NCBI GenBank assembly: GCA_030729925.1
Contig: JANQWK010000086.1
Span: 1 to 64,000 of the forward strand
Direction of reading: 5' to 3'
DNA length: 64,000 nt
Source: Saprospiraceae bacterium
GTDB taxonomy: Bacteria > Bacteroidota > Bacteroidia > Chitinophagales > Saprospiraceae
The number at the start of each line of letters is the position of its first letter. Position 1 is the first letter of the stretch. The position numbers were made by a program, and so were the translations under genes. The notes beneath the pieces are model-generated. The model worked only from the letters and a program-made list of their open reading frames with translations, was not told the DNA's origin and did not search any database. Of this stretch, positions 8,261 to 16,282 are shown piece after piece.

Positions 8261-9571
8261 ATGGATGTCCAAATACTGTACGAACTTTTTATAGATGCGG
8301 GTCGGCGGGTGAGCACAGACAGCCGACAGGTGCCCGAGGGCGGATTGTTTTTTGCCCTGAAAGGGGAAAGCTTCGATGGCAATCGCTTTGCAGCCGCTGC
8401 TTTGAAAGCAGGAGCCGCCCATGCCATCGTGGACGACCCCGCTTTGCAGTCGGCATCCGGTTGCGTTTGGGTACCTGATGTCCTGACAGCCCTTCAGGAA
8501 CTGGCCCATTACCATCGCAAGCACTTTACTTTCCCCGTAGTCGCCATTACAGGCAGCAACGGCAAAACGACCACCAAAGAACTGGTGTACCGGGTGCTTG
8601 CAAGCCATTATTCTTGTGGAGTGACCCAGGGCAACCTCAACAACCACATCGGCGTACCGCTTACCTTGCTGGGACTTCATGAGGGTATGGACATAGCCGT
8701 TGTGGAAATGGGAGCCAACCACCAGGGCGAAATTGCCAGCCTGTGTGCGATTGCCGCACCTACCCATGGTCTGATCACTAATATCGGAAAAGCCCACCTG
8801 GAAGGATTTGGGGGACTCGAGGGCGTGATCAAAGGGAAAGGAGAACTGTTTGACTTTCTGGTTCCTTCCGGTGTGGTATTTGTCAATGGCGACGAGGCCT
8901 ACCTTGCCACTATGGCAGACCGACTTCCCCGAAAAGTCTTTTATGGGTCTTGCACGACCCAACCGATTTCCCTTTATCAAGTACAACTCCTGGAAGCGCA
9001 ACCCTTCCTCCGTGTAGCTTTTGCAGACGAGAACGGAGCATGCTGGCAGGTGGGTACCCAATTGGTCGGCAGGTATAATTTCGCCAACCTCATGACTGCA
9101 ATCAGTGTAGGACAATACTTCAAGGTGCCCGAAAGCAAAATTGCACAAGCAATAGCAGGATATGTTCCCGCCAACAACCGCTCTCAAATCCTGGACGCAG
9201 GCAGCAACCGCTATGTGTTGGATGCCTATAACGCCAACCCCAGCAGTATGCGGCAGGCCATAGAGAGCTTTTCCCAAATGGCTTGCCCCAAAAAAACCAA
9301 GGTCGCGGTGCTGGGCGATATGCTGGAACTCGGTGCGTACAGCGCAGCCGAACACGAGGCCATCGCAGATGCCGCCCTCGCCTGTGGTTTTGATCGCCTG
9401 ATTCTGGTGGGAAAAGCTTTTGAGCCAGTCGCACAAACGCGTGGGATACTGCATTTTGCCGAAACAAGTCTGCTCAGCACGTGGCTGAAAGCAAACCCCT
9501 TTCAGGATGCCTGCATTCTTTTGAAAGCTTCCAGAGGTATCGGACTGGAAAAAATATTGCATTTACCCTAA
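8261..9571 (+). CDS. murF: UDP-N-acetylmuramoyl-tripeptide--D-alanyl-D-alanine ligase MurF
   Basis: MurF adds D-Ala-D-Ala to the UDP-MurNAc-tripeptide in the cytoplasm, the last soluble step of peptidoglycan precursor synthesis. The 436-residue length is normal. Visible features are the N-terminal Mur ligase motif STDSRQVPEGGLFFAL (18-33), the ATP-binding loop GSNGKTTT (98-105), NLNNHIGVPLTLL shortly after, and the C-terminal motif YNANPSSMRQAI with AVLGDMLELG. There is no signal peptide, as expected. It stands between gldJ and an OmpA-like gene. Confidence 0.95.
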   Translation: MDVQILYELFIDAGRRVSTDSRQVPEGGLFFALKGESFDGNRFAAAALKAGAAHAIVDDPALQSASGCVWVPDVLTALQELAHYHRKHFTFPVVAITGSNGKTTTKELVYRVLASHYSCGVTQGNLNNHIGVPLTLLGLHEGMDIAVVEMGANHQGEIASLCAIAAPTHGLITNIGKAHLEGFGGLEGVIKGKGELFDFLVPSGVVFVNGDEAYLATMADRLPRKVFYGSCTTQPISLYQVQLLEAQPFLRVAFADENGACWQVGTQLVGRYNFANLMTAISVGQYFKVPESKIAQAIAGYVPANNRSQILDAGSNRYVLDAYNANPSSMRQAIESFSQMACPKKTKVAVLGDMLELGAYSAAEHEAIADAALACGFDRLILVGKAFEPVAQTRGILHFAETSLLSTWLKANPFQDACILLKASRGIGLEKILHLP

Positions 9572-9607
9572 CAAGGAAATATTTTCCTTTATTAACAGGT
9601 GTATTAA

Positions 9608-9639
9608 TTTGATGGAACTGAAAATAAAAGGTAAATTTA
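9608..9639 (+). promoter_or_regulatory. Candidate promoter of the OmpA-like gene
   Basis: TTTG (9608-9611), a 20-base spacer, then TAAATTTA (9632-9639), one base off the -7 consensus TAnnTTTG. The spacing fits the Bacteroidota housekeeping sigma factor. The coding start is 70 bases downstream. Confidence 0.4.
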
Positions 9640-9709
9640 TGCCAAATATTGCATTCAGCTTTTCGTTGAAGCTAAAAAGAACCCAGAAACTTTCCAAAAC
9701 CCCTGAATT

Positions 9710-11146
9710 ATGAGGAAACACTTATTGCACACCCTGATCTGTCTGCTGGCATTGCAGCAGGGGCTTCTGGCTCAGGCAGGAAATTCAACGACACCCGAAT
9801 TTGGTTTGGCGACACCGCGGAACATGTGGGAAATTGGCCTGCATGGCGGTTATTTCTTCGTTGCGGGGGATGTTCCGCAGGATCCAGGGTGGGGAACAGG
9901 CATTCATATTCGCAAAGCGACGGATTATTTCTTTTCGATCCGGATGGATTTGTTTTATGGAGAATTGACCGGGAGCGATAATAACAGGGAGTTTACGAGT
10001 ACCATGTATGCTTCTAATTTCCTGGGAGTGTTTAACCTGAACAGTATGCGGTACGATAAGTCTGTGCGGAACGCACACTTGTACGGTTTACTGGGAGGAG
10101 GGGTGAACAGCTTTGAGGCGAATTATATAGACGGCCGCGCCAGCGGTACCGTGCCGAGGGAAATTGCTCCACAGGGTACTTTCGGAGCAGGTATAGCTTT
10201 TCGAATGGGCAAGCGGGTCAACATAGGTTTGGAGCATCAGGCCTCTTTGTTGTTGGGAGGAAGATCCGACCTGGTGGATGGGATTAATACGGGCGGGGGT
10301 ACAAAATCCGTTTTCAGGGATGTACTCAATTATTCTCGCCTGGGGATCAATATCAATATTGGCAATTCAACCAAGTTTTCAGAGCCATTGTACTGGATTA
10401 GTCCCTTGGATATGGTACTGAAAGACCTCAACGATATCAAGAGCAAGCAGGATATGGCTTTGGCCGATTCGGACAACGATGGGGTGATTGACGCTATAGA
10501 TGCGGAGCCGAACACACCTCCGGATGTACCCGTAGATACCAAGGGGCGTACCTTGGATTCCGATAAAGACGGGGTGCCGGATTATAAAGATATTGAACCC
10601 TATAATCCGCCAAGAGCGGGAGAGATCGTAGATACCGACGGGGTAATCGTCAACCCGATTGATAAAGTAGAAGGGGTGTCTGAGGAAAGGGTCAAAGAGT
10701 TGATTGATATCGCTTTGCAGGAAAACAAACTCACAGAGTCCGCCAGCAGTGTGGCAGAGTGGTTCCTGCCTATGATCCATTTTCCGACGGGAGACTATGC
10801 GATCCGGTATTCTGATTATGGAACGTTGTCCGGAATTGCACAAATGTTGAAGAACAATCCCCAATTGAAACTGGTGGCAGTTGGTTTTACCGACCAGACG
10901 GGCGATGAGGGGCGAAATAAAAATCTTTCTTACGATCGGGCGTTGAGTGTGATCGAGCACTTGGTCAACAACCATGGCATTGGGAGGGGAAGATTGATCC
11001 TACAGTTTCGGGGACAGGATGGGGCCTTGGTTCCTTCCGTCTCGAACTACATGAACCGAAGGGTAGAGTTTCGGGTGGCCAAACCGGATGACAATGAAAT
11101 GGATCCTCCGGAAGGATATTTTTCCCGAAAAAAAGACGGGTATTAA
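9710..11146 (+). CDS. OmpA-family outer-membrane protein with calcium-binding repeats
   Basis: This 478-residue protein has a signal peptide ending in LLAQA and an N-terminal beta-barrel-like region (about 25-235). Then come two thrombospondin type 3-like Asp-rich repeats (about 250-303, DSDNDGVIDAID and DSDKDGVPDYKD) and a C-terminal OmpA-like peptidoglycan-binding domain (about 345-478). In the OmpA domain, VGFTDQTGDEGRNKNLSYDRA and NRRVEFRV are recognisable, although the usual G-H-x-D is replaced by G-F-T-D. It probably ties the outer membrane to peptidoglycan. A strong terminator follows. Exact role unknown. Confidence 0.85.
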   Translation: MRKHLLHTLICLLALQQGLLAQAGNSTTPEFGLATPRNMWEIGLHGGYFFVAGDVPQDPGWGTGIHIRKATDYFFSIRMDLFYGELTGSDNNREFTSTMYASNFLGVFNLNSMRYDKSVRNAHLYGLLGGGVNSFEANYIDGRASGTVPREIAPQGTFGAGIAFRMGKRVNIGLEHQASLLLGGRSDLVDGINTGGGTKSVFRDVLNYSRLGININIGNSTKFSEPLYWISPLDMVLKDLNDIKSKQDMALADSDNDGVIDAIDAEPNTPPDVPVDTKGRTLDSDKDGVPDYKDIEPYNPPRAGEIVDTDGVIVNPIDKVEGVSEERVKELIDIALQENKLTESASSVAEWFLPMIHFPTGDYAIRYSDYGTLSGIAQMLKNNPQLKLVAVGFTDQTGDEGRNKNLSYDRALSVIEHLVNNHGIGRGRLILQFRGQDGALVPSVSNYMNRRVEFRVAKPDDNEMDPPEGYFSRKKDGY

Positions 11147-11155
11147 CAGACTCCC

Positions 11156-11195
11156 AAATCCCGTCGGAAAGTTCTTTCCGACGGGATTTGTTTTT
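11156..11195 (+). terminator. Strong rho-independent terminator after the OmpA-like gene
   Basis: A perfect 15-bp inverted repeat (AAATCCCGTCGGAAA, loop GTTC, TTTCCGACGGGATTT) is followed by G and five T. The left arm begins with A's, so weak termination in the other direction is possible. Confidence 0.9.
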
Positions 11196-11279
11196 CCGGC
11201 TTGTGGTAATTTACCCTTGTTTTTAAACCAGCCTTTGCTTTACTTTGTTATCAATAGATTTTTAACTGAACTAATCAGT

Positions 11280-11903
11280 ATGCACGCAAGCAAAAAGGAT
11301 AGTGCACAGGCTCCGCTGCAACTGCAAGCCCAGGCAGTTATCCCCACCCTTTGGGGCAATTTTAACATGATCGCTTTCTCTGCCGACGCCGATGACTGGA
11401 TGCCTCATCTTGCGCTGGTTCATGAAAAGACCGATGTGAACGCACCTGTGGTGCTGCGCCTCCATTCAGAGTGCATCACCGGAGATCTTTTCGGTTCCAA
11501 GCGATGCGATTGCGGAGAGCAATTGTTAAAAGCGCTGGAGGTCATCGCTGAAAATGGGGGTATTATTTTGTACCTGCGGCAGGAAGGAAGAGGTATTGGT
11601 ATCATCAATAAGCTGAAGGCTTATAACCTGCAGGACAGGGGCATGAATACCATTGATGCCAATTTACACCTGGGTTTGGAGGTAGATGCACGGGACTATG
11701 CTATCGCAGTAGAGATTTTGGACATCCTGGGGATCCGTCAGATTCGACTGCTAACCAACAACCCGGAAAAGATTGTCGCGTTCGAGCATTCTGATATTTT
11801 GGTAACCGAACGGGTACCCCTCATTATTGCCCCACATGAAGAAAATCTGGATTATCTCCGGACGAAGCAGGAGGCGATGGGGCACCTGCTTAAGATGCTT
11901 TAA
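11280..11903 (+). CDS. ribA: GTP cyclohydrolase II
   Basis: Converts GTP to 2,5-diamino-6-ribosylamino-pyrimidinone phosphate, formate and pyrophosphate, the first step of riboflavin synthesis. The open frame extends upstream to 11088, but that part overlaps the OmpA-like gene and the terminator, so I choose the ATG at 11280 (207 residues). The zinc ligands Cys65, Cys76 and Cys78 have the spacing known for the E. coli enzyme, in SECITGDLFGSKRCDCG. LRQEGRGIGIINKL and the C-terminal LLTNNPEKI are family-typical. It is a stand-alone RibA, not fused to RibB. I saw no FMN riboswitch upstream. The quinone oxidoreductase gene follows within 10 bases. Confidence 0.92.
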   Translation: MHASKKDSAQAPLQLQAQAVIPTLWGNFNMIAFSADADDWMPHLALVHEKTDVNAPVVLRLHSECITGDLFGSKRCDCGEQLLKALEVIAENGGIILYLRQEGRGIGIINKLKAYNLQDRGMNTIDANLHLGLEVDARDYAIAVEILDILGIRQIRLLTNNPEKIVAFEHSDILVTERVPLIIAPHEENLDYLRTKQEAMGHLLKML

Positions 11904-11912
11904 TTGTTGTAT

Positions 11913-12890
11913 ATGAAGGCTGTACATTTTTCTACAGGTGGTCCTTTGGGATTGGTGGATTGGGAAGATCCCGTTCCAGGTATCGGTGAGGTGCTGGTCA
12001 AGGTGCGTGCTACTGCATTGAACCGGGCTGATTTGTTGCAGGTAAAGGGTTTGTATCCACCTCCTCCGGGAGAAAGCGAGTTGCTGGGTCTGGAAATTTC
12101 CGGGGAAGTTGTTGCTACCGGCCCGGGTGCCCATCGCTGGAAAAAGGGCGACAGGGTGTGTGCGTTGTTGGCAGGTGGCGGCTATGCAGAGCTGGTTGCG
12201 GTGCATGAGGACATGCTGATGCCGATTCCGGACAACCTGTCTTTCGAACAGGCTGCTGCCATCCCCGAGGTTTTTTTAACGGCTTATCAGGTACTGGTGT
12301 ACCTGGCTAAGGTGCAAAAAGGCCAAAGGGTGCTTATCCATGCCGGAGCGAGTGGCGTAGGAACGGCAGCGATACAAATGGTGCGTAAGATCGGGGCTCA
12401 GTGTATGGTGACTGCTTCTGCGGGCAAGCACGAACGCTGTTTGCGGTTGGGAGCTGATCGGGCGGTGGATTACAACAAGGAAGATTTTGAAGAAGAGGTG
12501 TTGGAGTGGACCTCGGGAGAAGGGGTTGAGGTGATTGTTGATGTTATCGGAGGCAGTTACCTGCCTAAAAACCTGAGATGCCTGCACACAGATGGCAGAC
12601 TTATCCAACTGGCTTTTATGGGAGGGGCGCTGGTGGATGGAATAGACCTGGGTTTGATCCTGCGCAAACGACTCCACCTGATGGGTTCGACCCTCAGAGC
12701 CAGAACACTCGGGTATAAAGTCCAACTGACTAATGATTTCATGCGAGACTACTGGGATTTATTTGCTGCCGGTGAATTGGTTCCGGTTATTGATAGCGTA
12801 TATAATTGGCGGGAAGCAGAAGCAGCACACGAGTATATGGCGAGCAATAAGAACCAGGGGAAAATTATCCTGGTGATAGACGGGGTCTAA
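11913..12890 (+). CDS. NAD(P)H:quinone oxidoreductase, zinc-free MDR family
   Basis: A 325-residue medium-chain dehydrogenase/reductase of the quinone-oxidoreductase (PIG3-like) subgroup. The N-terminal GroES-like domain shows LNRADLLQVKGLYPPPPG and GLEISGEVV. The Rossmann part has VLIHAGASGVGTAAIQM, which binds NADPH. The C-terminus is HEYMASNKNQGKIILVI. Zinc ligands are absent. Upstream TTG codons are in frame at 11904 and 11907, but the ATG at 11913 gives the conserved MKAV start. It probably shares a transcript with ribA. Its stop overlaps the convergent acetyltransferase stop by 4 bases. The physiological substrate cannot be read from sequence. Confidence 0.9.
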   Translation: MKAVHFSTGGPLGLVDWEDPVPGIGEVLVKVRATALNRADLLQVKGLYPPPPGESELLGLEISGEVVATGPGAHRWKKGDRVCALLAGGGYAELVAVHEDMLMPIPDNLSFEQAAAIPEVFLTAYQVLVYLAKVQKGQRVLIHAGASGVGTAAIQMVRKIGAQCMVTASAGKHERCLRLGADRAVDYNKEDFEEEVLEWTSGEGVEVIVDVIGGSYLPKNLRCLHTDGRLIQLAFMGGALVDGIDLGLILRKRLHLMGSTLRARTLGYKVQLTNDFMRDYWDLFAAGELVPVIDSVYNWREAEAAHEYMASNKNQGKIILVIDGV

Positions 12891-13372
12891 TTGCGAAGCT
12901 CGTACTTTTGTTCTATGGTATGCTTGCCAAATTGTTCAGAAGGCACTTCTTCTGTCAATACAAAGCCAAATTTGCGGTATAGGTGGGCTGCTGCAGGAAG
13001 TTCGTTGGTGGTCCAAAGATAGGCTCCCTGGTAGCCGCAGCGGTGCATGAAGTCTATAAACAACTGCATGAGCCGATTGCCCAGTCCATATCCCCGGTAG
13101 TCGGGTTCGATCAGAAAATACCGCAATTGCGCCAGATCACCTCTGTTCATCAATGCAATTGACCCTACTATGGTGTCGTTATGTCGGGCTATCCAAAAGC
13201 GATCTTTATCCGGAGAAAAATTTTTCAGCGAATCCAGCATGCTTTCCATGGTATAGATTTCCAATCCTTGAAGGTAGCCGTTTTCTAAGGCATAGCGTTT
13301 GCCGTGCAGGTAGATCAGATAGCCGATGTCGCCTGGTCGGATCTGATGGTCTATGACAAGTTCAGGGTTCAT
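12887..13372 (-). CDS. GNAT family N-acetyltransferase
   Basis: A 161-residue acetyltransferase of the GNAT fold, like the GNAT half of MarR-GNAT fusion proteins. The acetyl-CoA loop is IEPDYRGYGLGNRLMQLFI; the preceding strand is GSIALMNRGDLAQLRYF. LYRKFGF near the C-terminus is typical. I start at the ATG at 13372 (MNPELV); an in-frame ATG at 13405 would extend further into the upstream phosphatase gene. With the 13372 start it overlaps that gene by 11 bases, suggesting translational coupling. Substrate unknown. Confidence 0.85.
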   Translation of the reverse strand: MNPELVIDHQIRPGDIGYLIYLHGKRYALENGYLQGLEIYTMESMLDSLKNFSPDKDRFWIARHNDTIVGSIALMNRGDLAQLRYFLIEPDYRGYGLGNRLMQLFIDFMHRCGYQGAYLWTTNELPAAAHLYRKFGFVLTEEVPSEQFGKHTIEQKYELRN

Positions 13373-14465
13373 GTTTTTTGGATTTGTTGTTTTTCTTGAA
13401 AACATTGAATTGCGCTATGTCGAGCAGACCAACAGCTGCAGCGTGTACTGCCGCCTGCTTGTAGGTTTTTACCAGGGTGATATAGTCCAATTCGGAGGCG
13501 GCAATGAGTTCCTGTACGCGCTTGGTTCTCAACTTACTGTTAACATCGCGGATGTAAATAGCCCTGATCCTGTCGGGGAAATCCTTGGCAAGTTGGATGT
13601 AGATATCTGCGTCTTTCTCTCCACTGTCGCCAATCAACACAAAAGGCATATCGGGGTAGGCTTTCAGGATTTTTTTGATTTTCCGGTATTTGAAGCCTTT
13701 GAAAGCGATGGGAATTCGCCGGAAAGGAATGCCAAAGTCTCTTAAAAATAACGGCCCTTTAGGCATTTGGTTGATTTCGAGAAATTCGGTCAGGATTTCG
13801 TAGAGGTTCCAAGGGCTTTTGGAGACATAAAATACGGGATTTTGGGCAGGGTTTGTCGGATTACCCCCCGTCTCCAGGGCTTTCAAAAAGGCTGCAGCCT
13901 GTCGTATGGGTTTGCGTTTGCTGGCATTTTTCATGAAGGTGAGGTAGATCATCTTCAGGCGGAGAAAAGACGTGATCTGGGTTTGTATAATCGTGTCGTC
14001 AATATCTGTGATGATACCCATTTGCCCTCGGGAAGGTACCAGGAGTTCACCGGTAGTGTCGGAGATACCAGAGAGGGCTGCTGAAGTGTCGAGAGAGACC
14101 TTGTAAGGTAGCCAGTGTTGATCGGTACTTGCCAAGGGCGGATCCATTTTGGTGTAGAGTCGGAAGTAGCCTTTTCGGGTACTCACTGCATGAAAAATCC
14201 GCCCTTGCAGTTCTATTTTTAGTTTGACCTTGGCTACTTTTTTACTGAAAAAAAAGCGGTGAAGATTATCGGCCAGGGTTTTCCATCGGGAATCATGCTC
14301 TCCGGAGAGGATAGGTCTTTCGCGTAGAATCCGGCCAATAATAAACACCCTGTCCAGGCTACCGAAGCCCCGATAGGCTTTAATGGTAACTGGTCTTGTC
14401 TTCAGCATGCCTATGCTGCGCAGTAAGTTGCCTGTATGTTGAAAAAATCGCATTTCCTGCTGCAT
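13362..14465 (-). CDS. App1-type phosphatase (DUF2183), putative phosphatidate phosphatase
   Basis: A HAD-like phosphatase with the DUF2183 domain found in yeast App1, a phosphatidate phosphatase. The catalytic D-x-D-x-T motif is in GIITDIDDTIIQTQ, followed by YVSKSPWNLYEIL (motif II region) and VLIGDSGEKDADIY (motif IV). The chosen start gives 367 residues (MQQEMRFFQ); an ATG at 14513 would add a short hydrophobic stretch that could be a weak signal or merely translated leader. Third gene of a minus-strand set: cysteine-rich protein, propeller lipoprotein, this, acetyltransferase. The lipid substrate is by analogy only. Confidence 0.8.
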   Translation of the reverse strand: MQQEMRFFQHTGNLLRSIGMLKTRPVTIKAYRGFGSLDRVFIIGRILRERPILSGEHDSRWKTLADNLHRFFFSKKVAKVKLKIELQGRIFHAVSTRKGYFRLYTKMDPPLASTDQHWLPYKVSLDTSAALSGISDTTGELLVPSRGQMGIITDIDDTIIQTQITSFLRLKMIYLTFMKNASKRKPIRQAAAFLKALETGGNPTNPAQNPVFYVSKSPWNLYEILTEFLEINQMPKGPLFLRDFGIPFRRIPIAFKGFKYRKIKKILKAYPDMPFVLIGDSGEKDADIYIQLAKDFPDRIRAIYIRDVNSKLRTKRVQELIAASELDYITLVKTYKQAAVHAAAVGLLDIAQFNVFKKNNKSKKHEP

Positions 14466-14535
14466 GGATTGGTTTACTTTCCCGCAAGTGAAAATAAATA
14501 ATCCAGCAAACATCAGCAGTAAATTTTTTCAGCTT

Positions 14536-15759
14536 TTACTGTGTTTGTACAGGATCGTTAAAGGTGTACAGGGCAATAATGGGATTATCTTGGCTGGCGG
14601 ATCTGGTTTTCCAGGCTTCCAGCCAGTTGTTAATGAGTTGGTATTTGGGATTAGTTTGGCTTTCACTTTCGGGAGGACTGTCCATGTGCAGCTCGGGATT
14701 GCCAGGTGTCCAGGGTTGATCTACATAGACCTGCCCGATGAATTGTTCCCGGGTGTGGCCGATGATTTTGGCAAAAGGGCATAAGGATGGGCTGGAGCTG
14801 ATCTGCTTGAAGCTGAGGGTCTGACCCGTTCGGAGATCCTGGAGGTTGTAGTGAAGGCTGCCTTGATTGGCGTAGGTAAACCAGGCCTGGTTTTTAGTCA
14901 TTTTTATGGATTCAATGCCCTGGGTCTGCCCGCTGGCCGATAGTTGTTCAATCATAGCGATATAATCGGCACCTTCCTCGAGAAAAGAGGGATCGGCCAG
15001 ACGGGGGAGTTGAAGCTTGCCGAATGGAACCAATTGCCCCGCTTCGTTTTCTCGATAAATATTGGGGTCGAAGTTTTTGAAAAACAATACCCCCAGTTCA
15101 GGATGCAAGCTCATGGTGACGTTTTCAACAGCATAGCTACTGTAAGCAGTATGGTCGCCACTGAAAAATCGATTTTCTAAGGTGCCGTCCAATGCAAATT
15201 TGTGCACGAGGAAGTCGTCTTTTTTGTTTAATGCCGGTGGGGTAAAGGTGTAGAGCTTGTCGCCAAAGAGGTGTACCCGGATAGGGGTTAGCTGGTGCCG
15301 CTCAAAACTGGTACCCAGGGAAAGGAATTTTCCTTCGAGGTTAAACAGGAGCATTTGGTTGATAGAGGGATCCAGGCAGTGAATGATGGCGTTGAGGGTA
15401 TCGAGGTAAAAATCGTTGAGCGAGCGATACTGGCCAGGGTTTTCTCCCGGTTCGGCAATGAGGTTTCTGAATTTGCCGTCTGTGCCAAAGCGGAGGAGCT
15501 TGTAAGTGGTGTTGTCCCAGATGATGAGGTTGTCTTTCCAAACCATGATCTTTTTGATTTCTCCAATGAGGGAAGCGCGGCTGGTCTCCAAGGGAATATA
15601 GGTGGCTGATTCCACCAGATCACACCAGATGAGGTTGTCTTGTGGGTACCCGGCGGAGATCGTAAATCCATCGGTGGAGGGATCCTGTGGAGGAGCCGCA
15701 TTTTGGCAACTCCACAGGGTAAGGGACAGCAGTAAGAGGGTGTGGGATACTTGCTTCAT
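14536..15759 (-). CDS. 6-bladed beta-propeller lipoprotein
   Basis: A 407-residue exported protein with the lipobox LTLWSC (Cys18). The 6-bladed beta-propeller family signature follows: YIPLETSRASLIGEI, then IIWDNTTYKLLRFGTDGKF and ENPGQYRSLNDFYLD. Bacteroidota have many such lipoproteins, often beside small secreted peptides of the NVEALA class; their function is not established. It lies 11 bases after a small cysteine-rich secreted protein and 22 bases before the phosphatase frame, so the genes are likely co-transcribed. It may be a surface binding or sensing protein; that is inference. Confidence 0.8.
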   Translation of the reverse strand: MKQVSHTLLLLSLTLWSCQNAAPPQDPSTDGFTISAGYPQDNLIWCDLVESATYIPLETSRASLIGEIKKIMVWKDNLIIWDNTTYKLLRFGTDGKFRNLIAEPGENPGQYRSLNDFYLDTLNAIIHCLDPSINQMLLFNLEGKFLSLGTSFERHQLTPIRVHLFGDKLYTFTPPALNKKDDFLVHKFALDGTLENRFFSGDHTAYSSYAVENVTMSLHPELGVLFFKNFDPNIYRENEAGQLVPFGKLQLPRLADPSFLEEGADYIAMIEQLSASGQTQGIESIKMTKNQAWFTYANQGSLHYNLQDLRTGQTLSFKQISSSPSLCPFAKIIGHTREQFIGQVYVDQPWTPGNPELHMDSPPESESQTNPKYQLINNWLEAWKTRSASQDNPIIALYTFNDPVQTQ

Positions 15760-15770
15760 ATTGCATTAGT

Positions 15771-16190
15771 TTAGTTGGGTTTGATGCCTAAGTCTATCTG
15801 GTCATTACCCCGGTCTTTTTGGCCTGGGTTGGCACCACCGGATCCTGATAGTCCGCCGCCGCATGGGCATGCGGGCATGCGGTAGTAGCAGCAATTATTG
15901 GGATCATTGGTGTAATAGCATTCGGTTCCAATCGCAGTTCTGGTTTCATAGACGACCATCGTGGCGGAAAAGCCTGTCCAGACCGAGAAGTTTTCGAGCC
16001 AGCTGATGTTGCCGTTGCCGTTGATATCGCGGCTTTCTTTTTTACAGATACATTCCACAGTGACGGTATGAGGCAGTGCACTGCAGGTTCCGTTTCTGCT
16101 GATGCACTGTTTACAGGCCCAGGTTTGGGCAAATAGTCCGGATCCCATGAAGGACAGTAGGAAAGCGAGGAGGAGGTGTTGTTTTTTCAT
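15771..16190 (-). CDS. Small cysteine-rich secreted protein
   Basis: The open frame begins at 16253, but the ATG at 16190 gives a clean signal peptide (MKKQHLLLAFLLSFMGSGLFAQ) and a 139-residue product. The mature part is cysteine-rich. An N-terminal cluster has W-A-C-K-Q-C-I and T-V-E-C-I-C, and a later group has C-Y-Y, N-C-C-Y-Y and A-C-P-C-G-G. The tail is Gly/Asn/Asp-rich (GGGLSGSGGANPGQKDRGND). I do not recognise a family. It lacks the NVEAL motif of NVEALA peptides, but its size, export signal, CxxC cluster and position before a 6-bladed propeller lipoprotein recall that pairing. Disulphides or metal binding are plausible. Confidence 0.75.
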   Translation of the reverse strand: MKKQHLLLAFLLSFMGSGLFAQTWACKQCISRNGTCSALPHTVTVECICKKESRDINGNGNISWLENFSVWTGFSATMVVYETRTAIGTECYYTNDPNNCCYYRMPACPCGGGLSGSGGANPGQKDRGNDQIDLGIKPN

Positions 16191-16282
16191 TGGATGTAAT
16201 TTTAGTGGTGCGTTTGTGTGATACAAATTTACCCCAGAATTCGTACACCGCACAGGACAGGATCTGACAGTTATGGACAGTT

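Noticed and set aside
8246-9562. 438-codon open frame antisense to murF
   Set aside because: It mirrors murF almost end to end and has no recognisable domain; murF motifs are intact on the other strand.
11196-11279. Possible FMN riboswitch before ribA
   Set aside because: The leader is short and lacks the conserved junction motifs of that riboswitch.
15771-16190. NVEALA-family peptide assignment
   Set aside because: Size is too large and the NVEAL motif is missing; only the neighbour resembles that class.
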